A DNA stretch of 64,000 nucleotides from Gp13-AA77 sp035949375. Lineage in GTDB: Bacteria > Acidobacteriota > Terriglobia > UBA7540. Positions 1 through 8,964 of the stretch are shown in pieces; the stretch's first letter is position 1, and each line of letters starts with the position of its first letter. A program made the translations under genes and the position numbers. Below the pieces are notes generated by a model. It was given only the letters and a program-made list of their open reading frames with translations, did not search any database and was not told where the DNA came from. Where the stretch lies: the NCBI GenBank assembly GCA_035949375.1, contig DASZIG010000129.1, positions 211,932 through 275,931 of the forward strand, given 5' to 3'.

Positions 1-1
1 T

Positions 2-556
2 GCCGAAGATGAGATAGTCACGAAGGACCGACCTGACCTTGTGCGGGTCGCTGTCGTAAAGTATGACGGCTATGTCGAGGCGGGCGATGACATGTCGCCC
101 TCAGAAGGCTCGTACTCAAAACTGTACCCGGTCAAGAGCGATGACATCCTCATATCCAACATCGCTGCTAGCTACGGTAGTATGGGCGTTGTGCCACAAG
201 ACTTAGAGGACGCGGTAGTTTCGAGCGAGTACACGGTTCTCAAGGTGCGCGAAGGGTTCGACCCCACTGTTGTCCAGCTCATCTTGCGTTCACCGGAAAT
301 ACGAGCGGACATCCTGCTGTCATCTTCTGGGGCTAACCGGACGCGAGCGAAATGGGAAGCCATCAGGGAAATCGAGATTCCCTATCCCGACAACGATGTT
401 GTGAGTAAGATACAGGCCCTATCAAAGCAGGCGGATGAGGCGAAACAGCGCGCCACCCTTGCTACGGAACAGGCACGCGGCAGGATTGAAACCAGCCTTT
501 TACTCCGATCGGAAACTGCCAATACGATCTTGGCGGCTTTCAAGCCGCCGAAGTGA
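2..556 (+). CDS. Type I restriction specificity subunit (HsdS)-like protein, 3' part
   Basis: The reading frame is open to the left edge of the window, so the N-terminus is missing and 184 residues are visible. The visible part looks like the second half of a target-recognition domain. It has a GDILIS-like strand (DDILISNIAASYG), an SSEYTVLKV strand, a SGANRTRAKWEAI turn and an IEIPYP strand. A helical tail rich in K, A, E and R follows, as in the conserved coiled-coil spacer of HsdS. HsdS proteins give a type I R-M complex its DNA sequence specificity. No HsdM or HsdR can be seen because the upstream DNA lies outside the window. A target-recognition domain fused to an N6 methylase is also possible. 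The family call is fairly safe; the full architecture is unknown. Confidence 0.72.
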   Translation, partial: AEDEIVTKDRPDLVRVAVVKYDGYVEAGDDMSPSEGSYSKLYPVKSDDILISNIAASYGSMGVVPQDLEDAVVSSEYTVLKVREGFDPTVVQLILRSPEIRADILLSSSGANRTRAKWEAIREIEIPYPDNDVVSKIQALSKQADEAKQRATLATEQARGRIETSLLLRSETANTILAAFKPPK

Positions 557-567
557 GAGCCATAATA

Positions 568-729
568 ATGCAAAAGCACGAAACCCAACCCGAGCGGCCC
601 AAGCCAGCCACAGTGAAGCGCCAGAGGCCCGGCCCAAAGCCCGAGGTCCTGAAGATCGACATGGACTGGCAGGAAGCTGTCAAGCTGGCGATGAAGAAAA
701 AGAAGCCGCCCGAAGGCTGGCCTAAGTAG
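568..729 (+). CDS. Small basic hypothetical protein (53 aa) downstream of the HsdS-like gene
   Basis: An ATG at 568 opens a 53-codon frame ending in TAG, 11 bases after the HsdS-like stop. The protein is very basic. A proline/lysine-rich arm (KPATVKRQRPGPKPE) precedes a short helix (DWQEAVKLAMKKKKPPEG) and ends WPK. There is no clear Shine-Dalgarno site, and the close spacing suggests translation from the upstream message. The ending resembles small uncharacterised proteins I recall with a PPEGWPK-like tail, so I treat it as a real gene. Its function is unknown; the charge suggests nucleic-acid contact, which is only inference. Confidence 0.5.
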   Translation: MQKHETQPERPKPATVKRQRPGPKPEVLKIDMDWQEAVKLAMKKKKPPEGWPK

Positions 730-858
730 ATAACCGTGAGTCATTTACAACTCAGTACAACAGCCTCCAACTTTGGCTAACTCAGGTTGCGTAAAAGACA
801 TACTTCCGTTTCGTTTTTCGAATTTCGTTCTTTGTCTTTCAGATCCGAGGAGTGCACA

Positions 859-1341
859 ATGATGACCCGCCACCGATCCCTGACCATTGCCCTGGCCCTG
901 CTGCTTGTCGCGGCCATGGGAGCGCCTCCGCTCGTTGCCAGGTCGAAGGTGGAGTGGCAAACCTATTCCCTCGCTCAGCTCAAGACGGCCATGGGCACGC
1001 TCGGCGTGGGCGAGCACGCCAAGGTGATCGTCACGCTCGAGGACGGCACGAAACTCACGGGCCACGTCACCCAGACTGACGACACCCACTTCGTGGTGGT
1101 CGTGGGCGGGCGCGCCACGCCCGTCGAATACGATCAGGTGGCGGACATTCGCGCCGGAAACCCCGATACGCAAGTGAAATTCGCGGCCCGAATCGCCACG
1201 GACGCGGCCGCGCTGGCTGCCAGCAGTCCCTCCACAAAGCAAGGGCATCCGCGCCTGACCGCCGCATCGAAAACCATTGTGGTGCTGGCGGTCACGGCAG
1301 GTGGAATCGTTCTGTCGCTTGCCCTTTTAGGAAAGTTGTGA
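859..1341 (+). CDS. Exported protein with a predicted C-terminal membrane anchor
   Basis: The start chosen is the first ATG of an ATGATG pair, 7 bases after CCGAGGAG; the frame also runs upstream to 787 without a better ribosome site. The 160-residue product begins with a signal-like segment (basic MTRHRS, then LTIALALLLVAAMG). A compact region near residues 45-95 (KVIVTLEDGTKLTGHV, then FVVVVGGRATPVEY) has the strand pattern of a small Sm-like or SH3-like barrel. A final hydrophobic stretch (TIVVLAVTAGGIVLSLALL) looks like a transmembrane helix. I do not recognise a named family. It may be co-transcribed with the DUF1684 gene 64 bases downstream. Confidence 0.6.
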   Translation: MMTRHRSLTIALALLLVAAMGAPPLVARSKVEWQTYSLAQLKTAMGTLGVGEHAKVIVTLEDGTKLTGHVTQTDDTHFVVVVGGRATPVEYDQVADIRAGNPDTQVKFAARIATDAAALAASSPSTKQGHPRLTAASKTIVVLAVTAGGIVLSLALLGKL

Positions 1342-1405
1342 CCCTCTGCGCCAGCTGCGAATTTCAAGTTTTGAATTTCGAACTTCGGTAGCGAGAGGAC
1401 CTTCC

Positions 1406-2275
1406 GTGCTGATACCTATTCTGGCCTTTGCCGCCCTTCTGATCGCGGCTCCTCCGCCCGACGCCGCCTACCGAGCCCAAATCGAGCAGTGGCGCGAGCG
1501 GCGCGAAGCCGCGCTCAAGGCGGACGACGGCTGGCTGACCGTGGTAGGGCTCTTCTGGCTGAAGCACGGCGCCAACACGGCAGGAAGCGATCCGGCCAAC
1601 GATATCGCGTTGCCCAAAGACTCCGCTCCGGCGAACGTCGGCATCTTCGACCTTCACGATGGCGTGATCTCGTTTCAGGCGGCGCCAGGCGTGACGGTGA
1701 CCGTAAACGGCAATGCCGCAACCTCCGCGACCCTCAAGGCAGACTCCTCAGGCTCCCCCGACATCGTGCGCCTGAATGACCTGAGCCTGTTTGTGATTGA
1801 GCGCGGAAATCGCTACGGTATCCGGCTGAAGGATAAGAACAGCGAGCTGCGCAAGGCGTTCACTGGGCTCAAGTATTTTCCGCCCCGGGAGGAGTATCGC
1901 GTCAAGGCCAGGTTCGTGCCCTACGATCCTCCCAAGATGATCCCGGTACCCAACATCCTGGGACAGGTTGATGAGGAACCGAGCCCCGGCTACGTGGTCT
2001 TCATGCTGAACGGCCGCGAGTGCCGGCTGGATCCCGTCACCGAAGGAGACTCGCTTTTTTTCATTTTCAAGGATCTGACCTCGGGCAAGGAAACGTATCC
2101 GCCCGGCCGGTTCCTGAACACCGAAATGCCGCAAAACGGAGAAGTGGTCCTCGACTTCAACCAGGCCTACAACCCGCCATGCGCCTTCACGCCTTACGCC
2201 ACTTGTCCGCTGCCGCCCGAACAGAACAAACTTCCCATCGCGATCGAGGCCGGAGAATTGCGTTATGGCCATTGA
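1406..2275 (+). CDS. DUF1684 domain-containing protein
   Basis: The 289-residue protein starts at GTG 1406 after GCGAGAGGAC. It has a short hydrophobic N-terminus and then the DUF1684 pattern. An RREAALKADDGWLTVVGLFW segment near residues 30-50 is followed by beta-rich sequence, a YFPPREEYRVKARF segment and the signature NPPCAFTPYATCPLPP near the C-terminus. This family is widespread in Acidobacteriota and Bacteroidota and has no established biochemical role. The N-terminus suggests export. The length fits the family. The 64-base spacer before it contains AATTTCAAGTTTTGAATTTC, one of the dispersed TTTCGA-type repeats of this window. Confidence 0.85.
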   Translation: MLIPILAFAALLIAAPPPDAAYRAQIEQWRERREAALKADDGWLTVVGLFWLKHGANTAGSDPANDIALPKDSAPANVGIFDLHDGVISFQAAPGVTVTVNGNAATSATLKADSSGSPDIVRLNDLSLFVIERGNRYGIRLKDKNSELRKAFTGLKYFPPREEYRVKARFVPYDPPKMIPVPNILGQVDEEPSPGYVVFMLNGRECRLDPVTEGDSLFFIFKDLTSGKETYPPGRFLNTEMPQNGEVVLDFNQAYNPPCAFTPYATCPLPPEQNKLPIAIEAGELRYGH

Positions 2276-2334
2276 CGTCACCTGCACTCTGGCGTCGCTT
2301 TTCCCCCTGAGAAAAGTGAGACTATGTAGCCTTC

Positions 2335-2520
2335 GAGCTAGCCCCCACGGTTACCCTCCAAGAAGGCGAAAAAAAAGAATCTAAAATTTTACAAAACGAA
2401 GCCACTAAGCCCAATAGAATCAGTAAATCGACCCCAAAAATAGGCCAAAACGAAGCCAAACGAAGCCACTAAAGCCGAACCTCGGCCCCGCATAAGTCTT
2501 TTGGAATCAGTCAGCCGGCC
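2335..2520 (+). repeat. Dispersed 3'-tail repeat, copy 1 (degenerate, no gene)
   Basis: The gap between the DUF1684 gene and the cytochrome gene (2276-2694) holds no credible gene. It contains an A-rich stretch and repeated ACGAAGCCA words (near 2395, 2453 and 2460), then CCGAACCTCGG and GCATAAGTCTTTTGGAATC. The same word order occurs on the minus strand at about 12271-12413 and on the plus strand at 43015-43175, where it follows a complete gene. I read this copy as an orphan tail of that gene family or of the element carrying it. The rest of the gap shows no promoter I would trust. Confidence 0.55.
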
Positions 2521-2694
2521 TGGACGATGGCTTCGTTTAACAGATTCAAAGCCAACTCGTCCCGGCGGGACTGTTTGATTACGAATCTTAGGGCTCGACT
2601 AATAGAAATGAATTACGCAGCCGACTAAGATCAGCTAGGACGCCGCCAGACGCTGTTTCATCGGGTAGCATATTCAACTGTCGCCGGTGGGCCC

Positions 2695-5600
2695 GTGAGC
2701 AATCCCGACAATTCGCCAAGAGTCGGCAAATGGCTGCTGATCCTCGGCCTGGCGCTGGTCGTGAACAGCGCCTACGTTGCCGCCTTCGATAGTCCCAACG
2801 TCTTTTCGGTCGGCAACGACCTCATCCACCCGTTTCTCGGCGTGCTGGTCGGGATCCTGCTCGTGCTCTGCGTCTTCCGCCACCGTGACTTCTTCCGGGG
2901 CAAGGCGGCCGCCGTCTCGCTGATTCTCCTGAGCGTCGCGGCCTGCTTCGGAGTCTATCTGGCGGTAGCGGGCATGACCCGCCCGCACAGCGTGGAGCTC
3001 TACATTCACGTCAGCGCCGTGATGGCGGGTCTGTTCTTCATGCTGGTACACCTGCGGGGACGCCTTGTTCAAAGCCGAGATTTGAAATCTGAAATTGGAA
3101 ATTCCGAGCCGAGTTCCGGATCTCGAGTTTCGAGTTTCGACTTTCGAGTTTCGAGTTTCGTCTTCAGCCTGTGCGGCGGCGTGATGCTCGGGTCATTGGC
3201 CCTGTACGGCGCCGCGGCCGGCTACCGGCGCTTTTTCCCGAATCCCGAGTACATCGTCCGGAACCCGTCATCTCCCCCGCTGACCATGGACCAGGAAGGC
3301 GCGGGCACGGACGGCTTGATGTTCCCGAGCTCGGCGCGAACTTCGGACAATCAGCCTATCAAGTCAACCTTCTTCATGAATTCCGAGTCGTGCCAGCGCT
3401 GCCACCAGGACATCTACGCGCAGTGGCAGAGCTCCATGCACCACTTCGCGTCCTTCAACAACCAGTGGTATCGCAAGTCGATTGAGTACATGCAAGACAC
3501 CATCGGCATCCGATCGTCGATGTGGTGCGGGGGCTGCCACGATCACGCCCTTTCCATCGCCGACAAGATGCAGAAGTTCCCGATCCGCGATATCGAAAAC
3601 ACACCGGCCGGCCAGAATGGTCTCGGCTGCATGTCGTGCCACGCCATCGTTCACGTGGAAGGCACCATGGGCCAGGGCGGGATCACGTTCGAGTACCCGA
3701 AGCTGGCCGAACTTGCGGAGAGCCACAACCGGTTTCTCCGCTTCCTGCACGACTACGACGTGAAGCTCGACCCGAAGCCCCATCGCGCGGCGTTTCTGAA
3801 GCCTTTCCATAGGGAGCACGGCCAAACGCCGGGGTTCTGCTCGGCCTGCCACAAGGTCCACCTCGACGTGCCCGTGAATCACTACCGCTGGTTCCGCGGC
3901 TTTGACGATTACGACAACTGGCAGGCGAGCGGCGTTTCCGGTCAGGGCGCGCGCTCCTTCTACTACCCGCCCAAGTCCCAGGAGTGCGAAGACTGCCACA
4001 TGCCGATGGTGCCTTCGAAGGACTTCGGCAACATCAACGGCTTCGTGCACTCCCATCGATTCGCGGCCGCCAACACCGCGGTGCCCGCTTCATACGGCGA
4101 TGAAACCCAGATCGCGAACGTGGAGAAATTCCTGAAGGGCACGCTGAGCGTGGACATCTTCGCCCTGGCGCAAGAACCGGCCGAGGCTTCCGCGGCAGCG
4201 CCCACCGCAGCGAGCGAAGGGCCGCAGCTCTCGAGCACGTTTGCCGTGGGTGAGGAATCCGCGCAAGGCCTCTCGTCGTCCCTCGCCGTCAACACACCGC
4301 CCGCAAGGCTCGAAGCGCCCCTGGGACGCACAGATGCGCGCCTGCATCCGGGCGAGACGGCGCGGGTGGAGGTGGTGGTCCGCACCCGGAAGCTCGGCCA
4401 CTTCTTTCCGGGCGGCACCGTGGACGCGTTTGACTGCTGGGTGGAGCTCCAGGCGCGGGACAGCAAGGGCCGCATCATCTTCTGGAGCGGGGAGGCGGCC
4501 GGCGACGGCCAGGGCCCGGTGGACCCGGGCGCGCATTTCTACAAGTCACTGCAGATCGACGAACACGGCAACGTGATCAACAAGCGCAACGCCTGGTCCA
4601 CGCGCGCTGTTGTCTATGCCCGCCTGATTCCTCCGGGCGCCGCCGACACGATCCATTACCGCCTTCAAGTGCCGCGCGACGCGGGCGATCACATCACCTT
4701 TACGGCCCGGCTGAACTACCGGAAATTCAGTTGGTGGAATACGCAATGGTCGTTCGCGGGCGTGCGTGACCCCTCCAACCCGCACCCGGATGTGACCAAA
4801 GATCACGATGACGGGCAATGGGTGTTCACGGGCTCAACGGCCGGCGACTCCGAATCGGTGAAAGGCATCCCGGACGTTCCCATCGTTGTGATCGCCGAGG
4901 ACACGAAGACCGTCCCGGTAAGCATGGCGGCCAGCACCGATTCGACGTTCGAAGAAACCATGGCGCTCGACCCGCACGACTGGGAGCGGTGGAACGATTA
5001 CGGCATCGGCCTGCTGCTCCAAGGCGACCTGAAGGGCGCGGAGCGAGCCTTCGAAACCGTGACCAAAGAACGCCCCGACTATGCCGACGGTTACGTGAAT
5101 GTGGCGCGTGCGCGCATTCAGGAGGGCAACATCGAGGCGGCAAAGCCCATGCTGGCGACGGCGGTTCGGCTCAATCCGAAGCTGGCCAGCGCCCATTACT
5201 TCACGGGCCTCGCCCTCAAGGCCGATGGCGACTACGCCGGAGCCTACCATGAGTTCGCACTCGCGGCAGAGCGCTATCCAAATGATCGCGTCAACCGGAA
5301 CCAGATGGGCCGCATGCTCTTCCTGCAGCGCAAATACCGCGATGCCGTGGCCGAGTACCAGCAGAGCCTCGGCATCGACCCCGAGGATCTGGAGGCCCAC
5401 TACAACTTGATGCTCTGCTATCGTGGCCTCGGCGACGACACCCTCGCCGGCCGCGAGGAAAAGCTCTATCTGCGCTTCAAGGCCAATGAAGCCGCGCAGG
5501 CCATCACCGGACCCTACAAGCTGGCGCACCCGGACGACAACAACGAATCGCAACCCATCCACGAGCATGTCTCCGCGGCGCTGCGGAATCCGGGAGCCAC

Positions 5601-5730
5601 TGCCCAATACCCACAAATCGGCAAGTCGTCGCCGGTGGGACGGGGTAAGAGGCGTGTGGTCAAGGGCCGCGCGATCCGTTCGCTGCTCACCGCTGCTCGT
5701 CCGGTTGTCCCAGGGGGCGGAGCCCGGTGA
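2695..5730 (+). CDS. Membrane-anchored five-heme cytochrome c with C-terminal TPR domain
   Basis: This 1011-residue protein starts at GTG. About four hydrophobic segments fill residues 10-120 and a fifth lies near 155-175. Five CXXCH heme motifs follow: CQRCH (233), CGGCH (278), CMSCH (312), CSACH (382) and CEDCH (431). Extra histidines such as MHHFASF and HSHRF may be axial ligands. The arrangement resembles cytochrome c554/nitrite-reductase-like multiheme proteins, but no catalytic assignment is safe. Residues 470-750 are beta-rich, and residues about 760-930 are TPRs (for example LNPKLASAHYFTGLALKADG). The stop overlaps the start of the CRTAC1 gene by four bases (GTGA), so the two are translationally coupled. 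An extracytoplasmic electron-transfer or complex-assembly role is inferred. A repeat-derived insert lies at residues about 126-155. Confidence 0.85.
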   Translation: MSNPDNSPRVGKWLLILGLALVVNSAYVAAFDSPNVFSVGNDLIHPFLGVLVGILLVLCVFRHRDFFRGKAAAVSLILLSVAACFGVYLAVAGMTRPHSVELYIHVSAVMAGLFFMLVHLRGRLVQSRDLKSEIGNSEPSSGSRVSSFDFRVSSFVFSLCGGVMLGSLALYGAAAGYRRFFPNPEYIVRNPSSPPLTMDQEGAGTDGLMFPSSARTSDNQPIKSTFFMNSESCQRCHQDIYAQWQSSMHHFASFNNQWYRKSIEYMQDTIGIRSSMWCGGCHDHALSIADKMQKFPIRDIENTPAGQNGLGCMSCHAIVHVEGTMGQGGITFEYPKLAELAESHNRFLRFLHDYDVKLDPKPHRAAFLKPFHREHGQTPGFCSACHKVHLDVPVNHYRWFRGFDDYDNWQASGVSGQGARSFYYPPKSQECEDCHMPMVPSKDFGNINGFVHSHRFAAANTAVPASYGDETQIANVEKFLKGTLSVDIFALAQEPAEASAAAPTAASEGPQLSSTFAVGEESAQGLSSSLAVNTPPARLEAPLGRTDARLHPGETARVEVVVRTRKLGHFFPGGTVDAFDCWVELQARDSKGRIIFWSGEAAGDGQGPVDPGAHFYKSLQIDEHGNVINKRNAWSTRAVVYARLIPPGAADTIHYRLQVPRDAGDHITFTARLNYRKFSWWNTQWSFAGVRDPSNPHPDVTKDHDDGQWVFTGSTAGDSESVKGIPDVPIVVIAEDTKTVPVSMAASTDSTFEETMALDPHDWERWNDYGIGLLLQGDLKGAERAFETVTKERPDYADGYVNVARARIQEGNIEAAKPMLATAVRLNPKLASAHYFTGLALKADGDYAGAYHEFALAAERYPNDRVNRNQMGRMLFLQRKYRDAVAEYQQSLGIDPEDLEAHYNLMLCYRGLGDDTLAGREEKLYLRFKANEAAQAITGPYKLAHPDDNNESQPIHEHVSAALRNPGATAQYPQIGKSSPVGRGKRRVVKGRAIRSLLTAARPVVPGGGAR
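3071..3160. repeat. TTTCGAGTTTCGA-type low-complexity repeat inside the cytochrome gene
   Basis: This stretch combines GATTTGAAATCTGAAATTGG with several copies of TCGAGTTTCGA. It has the composition of the non-coding repeats at 1360-1390 and 34905-35005 and is far more AT-rich than its surroundings. It is read in frame as a serine/phenylalanine-rich linker between the N-terminal membrane segments and the last membrane helix. An intergenic-type repeat has therefore been accepted as coding DNA. It contains no stop in the frame used. Confidence 0.6.
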
Positions 5731-7541
5731 ATCAAGTCCGTCAAAGTTCCAACTCCAGAGATCACAGCGCACATGCCGGAGTTCGGGCACTCCGTCGTCT
5801 GGGTGTGCTCTGTGGCGGACGCTCTTCTGCGTGTACGGCCCTTCTCTGCCTGGCCGGCCTGGCGATGGCTCTCGGTCTGCATGCCGGGTTCAGTATCGAC
5901 CGCGCGCAGGCCGACACCTCCGTTCACTTTGTAGATGTCACGAAGCAGGCGGGTGTCAACTTTACTCATTACACCGGTGCGTTCGGCAAGAAGTATCTGC
6001 CCGAGACCATGGGCGCAGGTTGCGCCTTCATCGACTATGACAATGACGGCAAGCCCGACATTCTGCTCGTGCAGGGCGGCGACTTTCCCGATCATCACAC
6101 GGGGCAGCTCCGCACGATGAAGCTCTACCACAACAACGGCAACGGCGCGTTCACTGATGTCACGGCACGCGCGGGCCTCGCCGTTGAAATGTACGGGATG
6201 GGCGTGGCCGTCGGCGATTATGACAACGACGGCTGGGACGACATCTACATCACCGGGCTCGGCGAGTCTCGCCTGTTCCACAACCAGCACAACGGCACGT
6301 TCAAAGACGTGACGCGGGACGCCGGCGTCAACAACACGGGCTTCGGCGCCAGCGCCGCCTGGCTCGACTACGATCACGACGGCAAGCTCGACTTGTTCGT
6401 GACGAATTACGTGAAGTGGTCGCCCAAGACCGACATCTATTGCTCTCTCGACGGCCACACCAAGTCTTACTGCACGCCCGAGGCGTATCACGGCGACACT
6501 TGCCGCCTCTACCACAATCTTGGAAATGGGCGATTCGAAGATGTCACGGCAAAAGCCGGCATCGAGGACTCGACCGGCAAGTCCCTCGGCGCGGCCGTGG
6601 TCGACTACGATCAGGACGGCTGGCCCGACATCGCCGTGGCCAATGACACGCAGCCGAACAAGCTCTACCACAACAACCACAACGGCACTTTCACCGAGCA
6701 GGCCGTGCAGGCCGGGATCGCTTTCAGCGAAGACGGGATTGCGCGCGGCGGCATGGGCATCGCCGCCATGGATTTCGACGGCTCAGGTTACCCGAGTCTC
6801 GCGATCGGCAACTTCTCGAATCAGATGATCGGCCTCTACCACAACGAGAAGAACAAGTTCTTCATCGACATCGCGCCCTCTTCGGCGGTGGGACGAGCCA
6901 GCTTGCTCTCGCTCTCGTTCGGCATTTTCTTCTTCGACTACGATCTCGATGGTCTCGACGATCTCTTCGTGGCCGACGGCCACATCGAGCCCGACATCAA
7001 CCGCATTCAGCCTCAGGTGGCCTATGCCGAACCGCCGCTCGCCTTCCATGACGAGGGACGCGATTCCAAGGGAGCTGTCCGGTTCGACGAAGTCGGCAAG
7101 CAGCTCGGATTCTCGAAAGCGCTGGTGGGACGCGGCGCCGCCTATGCCGACATCGACAACGACGGTGCTCCGGACATCCTGCTGACCACCAACGGCGGGC
7201 CGGCCTACCTCTTCCACAATGTCGGCGGGAGCCGGAACAATGCCATCCGAATCCGCACGGCGGGAACGCGCTCGAACCGCGACGGCATCGGCGCGCAGGT
7301 GGGCGTCCAATTCGCCGGCCAGCCGCTTCCCGATGACTGGCAAACGGTCCACTCCGGGTCCAGCTACTGCTCCCAAAGCGAGCTGACCCTGACCTTTGGT
7401 CTCGGGAAAGCCGCCTCGGCCGATGTGCTGATCGTGTGGCCGAGCGGGCAGAAGGACACCATCAAGAATCTCACGGCCAACGCGACTTATACGATTGAAG
7501 AGGGCGGCAAGATTGTGAGCCGCGTGCCGTTCTCGCGATAA
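5727..7541 (+). CDS. CRTAC1 family protein (VCBS/FG-GAP repeats with ASPIC/UnbV domain)
   Basis: The GTG start overlaps the upstream cytochrome stop (GTGA). The 604-residue product has a hydrophobic signal or anchor at about residues 38-56. About seven FG-GAP/VCBS-type blades follow, with Ca-binding-like loops such as DYDNDGKPDI, DYDNDGWDDI, DYDHDGKLDL, DYDQDGWPDI and DIDNDGAPDI. The C-terminal 90 residues are an ASPIC/UnbV domain (SNRDGIGAQVGVQF, then VLIVWPSGQKDTI). Such proteins form extracytoplasmic beta-propellers; their ligands are generally unknown. Coupling to a multiheme cytochrome with TPRs suggests a shared envelope complex, which is inference from context. Confidence 0.9.
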   Translation: MNQVRQSSNSRDHSAHAGVRALRRLGVLCGGRSSACTALLCLAGLAMALGLHAGFSIDRAQADTSVHFVDVTKQAGVNFTHYTGAFGKKYLPETMGAGCAFIDYDNDGKPDILLVQGGDFPDHHTGQLRTMKLYHNNGNGAFTDVTARAGLAVEMYGMGVAVGDYDNDGWDDIYITGLGESRLFHNQHNGTFKDVTRDAGVNNTGFGASAAWLDYDHDGKLDLFVTNYVKWSPKTDIYCSLDGHTKSYCTPEAYHGDTCRLYHNLGNGRFEDVTAKAGIEDSTGKSLGAAVVDYDQDGWPDIAVANDTQPNKLYHNNHNGTFTEQAVQAGIAFSEDGIARGGMGIAAMDFDGSGYPSLAIGNFSNQMIGLYHNEKNKFFIDIAPSSAVGRASLLSLSFGIFFFDYDLDGLDDLFVADGHIEPDINRIQPQVAYAEPPLAFHDEGRDSKGAVRFDEVGKQLGFSKALVGRGAAYADIDNDGAPDILLTTNGGPAYLFHNVGGSRNNAIRIRTAGTRSNRDGIGAQVGVQFAGQPLPDDWQTVHSGSSYCSQSELTLTFGLGKAASADVLIVWPSGQKDTIKNLTANATYTIEEGGKIVSRVPFSR

Positions 7542-7662
7542 GGGCCGGCACTGCCTTCTCGCACTCTGGCTCTTGCCTTCCTGCTCGGAGTACACTGCCT
7601 TGAGTCAGGATGCCGAGATCAAGTCCTGGCTTGAATCGACCGGGCGAAAGGAGTTTTTCAGA

Positions 7663-8091
7663 ATGCGATCGCGACTCTCCAAGGTTATGGTCATGCTCTT
7701 TGCTTGCGCAGTAATCGTCGTCGGAGGCGCAATGCTCGTGCCTCAAACGGGCTCAGCGCCCGAACCCAAAATCGCCTATGCGCACGTAAACGGCGACGGT
7801 ACGCTCGACGCCGCTCACTCAAAGAACGTCGTCGCCATTGCGGGCGGCAATGGATTGTATTGTTTCAAACTCGGCTTCATTCCAAAGAACGCAGTCGCCA
7901 CAATCGCCAACGATCCCACAGCTCCAAGACAGGGCCTCGGCTTTATTGAGACGGCGTTACCGCCGACCCCACTGTTCACATGCGAGGGTATTCCGGCGCC
8001 CGACGCGACCGTGTCAACTTTCGAGGAGACCTCGATCGGCGGAGGACAGTCGGCCGGCGGATGGGCGTTCTATGTAGTTTGGAGGGAGTAG
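7663..8091 (+). CDS. Small exported hypothetical protein
   Basis: The ATG at 7663 is preceded by GCGAAAGGAG and starts a 142-residue protein; the frame could begin at 7573, but without a ribosome site. A signal-like segment (MRSRLSKVMVMLFACAVIVVGG) leads to a short soluble domain with two cysteines (GLYCFKLGF and LFTCEG). The remainder resembles the uncharacterised secreted proteins often seen near VCBS proteins in Acidobacteriota. I do not recognise a family. It lies 121 bases after the CRTAC1 gene and may be independent. Confidence 0.6.
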   Translation: MRSRLSKVMVMLFACAVIVVGGAMLVPQTGSAPEPKIAYAHVNGDGTLDAAHSKNVVAIAGGNGLYCFKLGFIPKNAVATIANDPTAPRQGLGFIETALPPTPLFTCEGIPAPDATVSTFEETSIGGGQSAGGWAFYVVWRE

Positions 8092-8191
8092 CGATCCGTG
8101 CGCCAGGAGCCGGTTACTGCTTTCGGAGCACCTATCCGGCTCCCGATTCCCTACTCGCGACTCCCGTTTCGCCACTCGATACTCGCACGAC

Positions 8192-8803
8192 TCACTCAGG
8201 CACAGCGACATGCACCGGAGCGCTCAGGGCCAAGTGACCCCAAGCCACCTTCAGTGTCCCGGTACGGATATCGCTTTGGGAGGACGACAGCGTGATGGTG
8301 AGCTTCTCGACCGCATCCGAGGCACCAGACTCCGTAGTCATGGGCGCGGTGAACTCAACGCTGGCCTTGCGGATGTCAAAGGCGTCGATGCGGTTCTTCC
8401 GCACCTTCGCCGGATCGATAAAGGCCAGGCTCCAGGAGGCGCCGTCCGCTGACCGTTGCAACCCAACGAAATAGAGGCCGGGCGCGATGGACTTTCCGCC
8501 GATCGTCACGGGCACGTCCGTATAGAGATTGCTCCAGAAATTGCTGCCCATGCGCCAGACTTTGCCCTTGGTCATGGCGTCAAATTTCCCCGGGTCTTCG
8601 TAGTCTTTTTTCCACACCGGACGCCCGTAGTTGATCGCAAGCTGGCCGGCCGCGGCTTTCGCCGGGCCGTTCCAATAGAGCAACCGGGCCGACGCCCGAT
8701 CGTCCGGGTCGCCGCCTTCAACGGAAATCTTCGGATTCCCCTGCGCTCGGAGCGAACCAGCCACCAGCAGAGCGAGCAAACCGAACCACATTCTCCCCTT
8801 CAT
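8192..8803 (-). CDS. DUF2911 domain-containing exported protein
   Basis: The ATG at 8803 follows AAAGGAG at good spacing. A signal peptide (MWFGLLALLVAGSLRAQG) precedes a 180-residue domain typical of DUF2911. The landmarks are INYGRPVWKKD near residue 58, a GKVWRMGSN segment and IAPGLYFVGLQ. The family is frequent in Bacteroidota and Acidobacteriota, and its members are exported and uncharacterised. The length (203 aa) fits the family. The next gene on this strand ends 162 bases upstream, so it probably has its own promoter. Confidence 0.85.
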   Translation of the reverse strand: MKGRMWFGLLALLVAGSLRAQGNPKISVEGGDPDDRASARLLYWNGPAKAAAGQLAINYGRPVWKKDYEDPGKFDAMTKGKVWRMGSNFWSNLYTDVPVTIGGKSIAPGLYFVGLQRSADGASWSLAFIDPAKVRKNRIDAFDIRKASVEFTAPMTTESGASDAVEKLTITLSSSQSDIRTGTLKVAWGHLALSAPVHVAVPE

Positions 8804-8964
8804 TTTGTCTCCTTTCGATTTATGGATTCGGCGCAGGCGACCCCCGCTCCGACTCGCAGGGTCCGGGCGCCCGACGGCTCATCGAACATTCGGAACGCGC
8901 ACGCCCGGCCGCCGGCAGGACTGGGCAAGACGTGGGACGCGCAAAAGCGCGCAAGGGTTGCGCC

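Noticed and set aside
5514..6680. Long minus-strand open frame opposite the CRTAC1 gene
   Set aside because: Its product is a Val/Ile-rich low-complexity string with no family features; the plus strand has regular VCBS blades.
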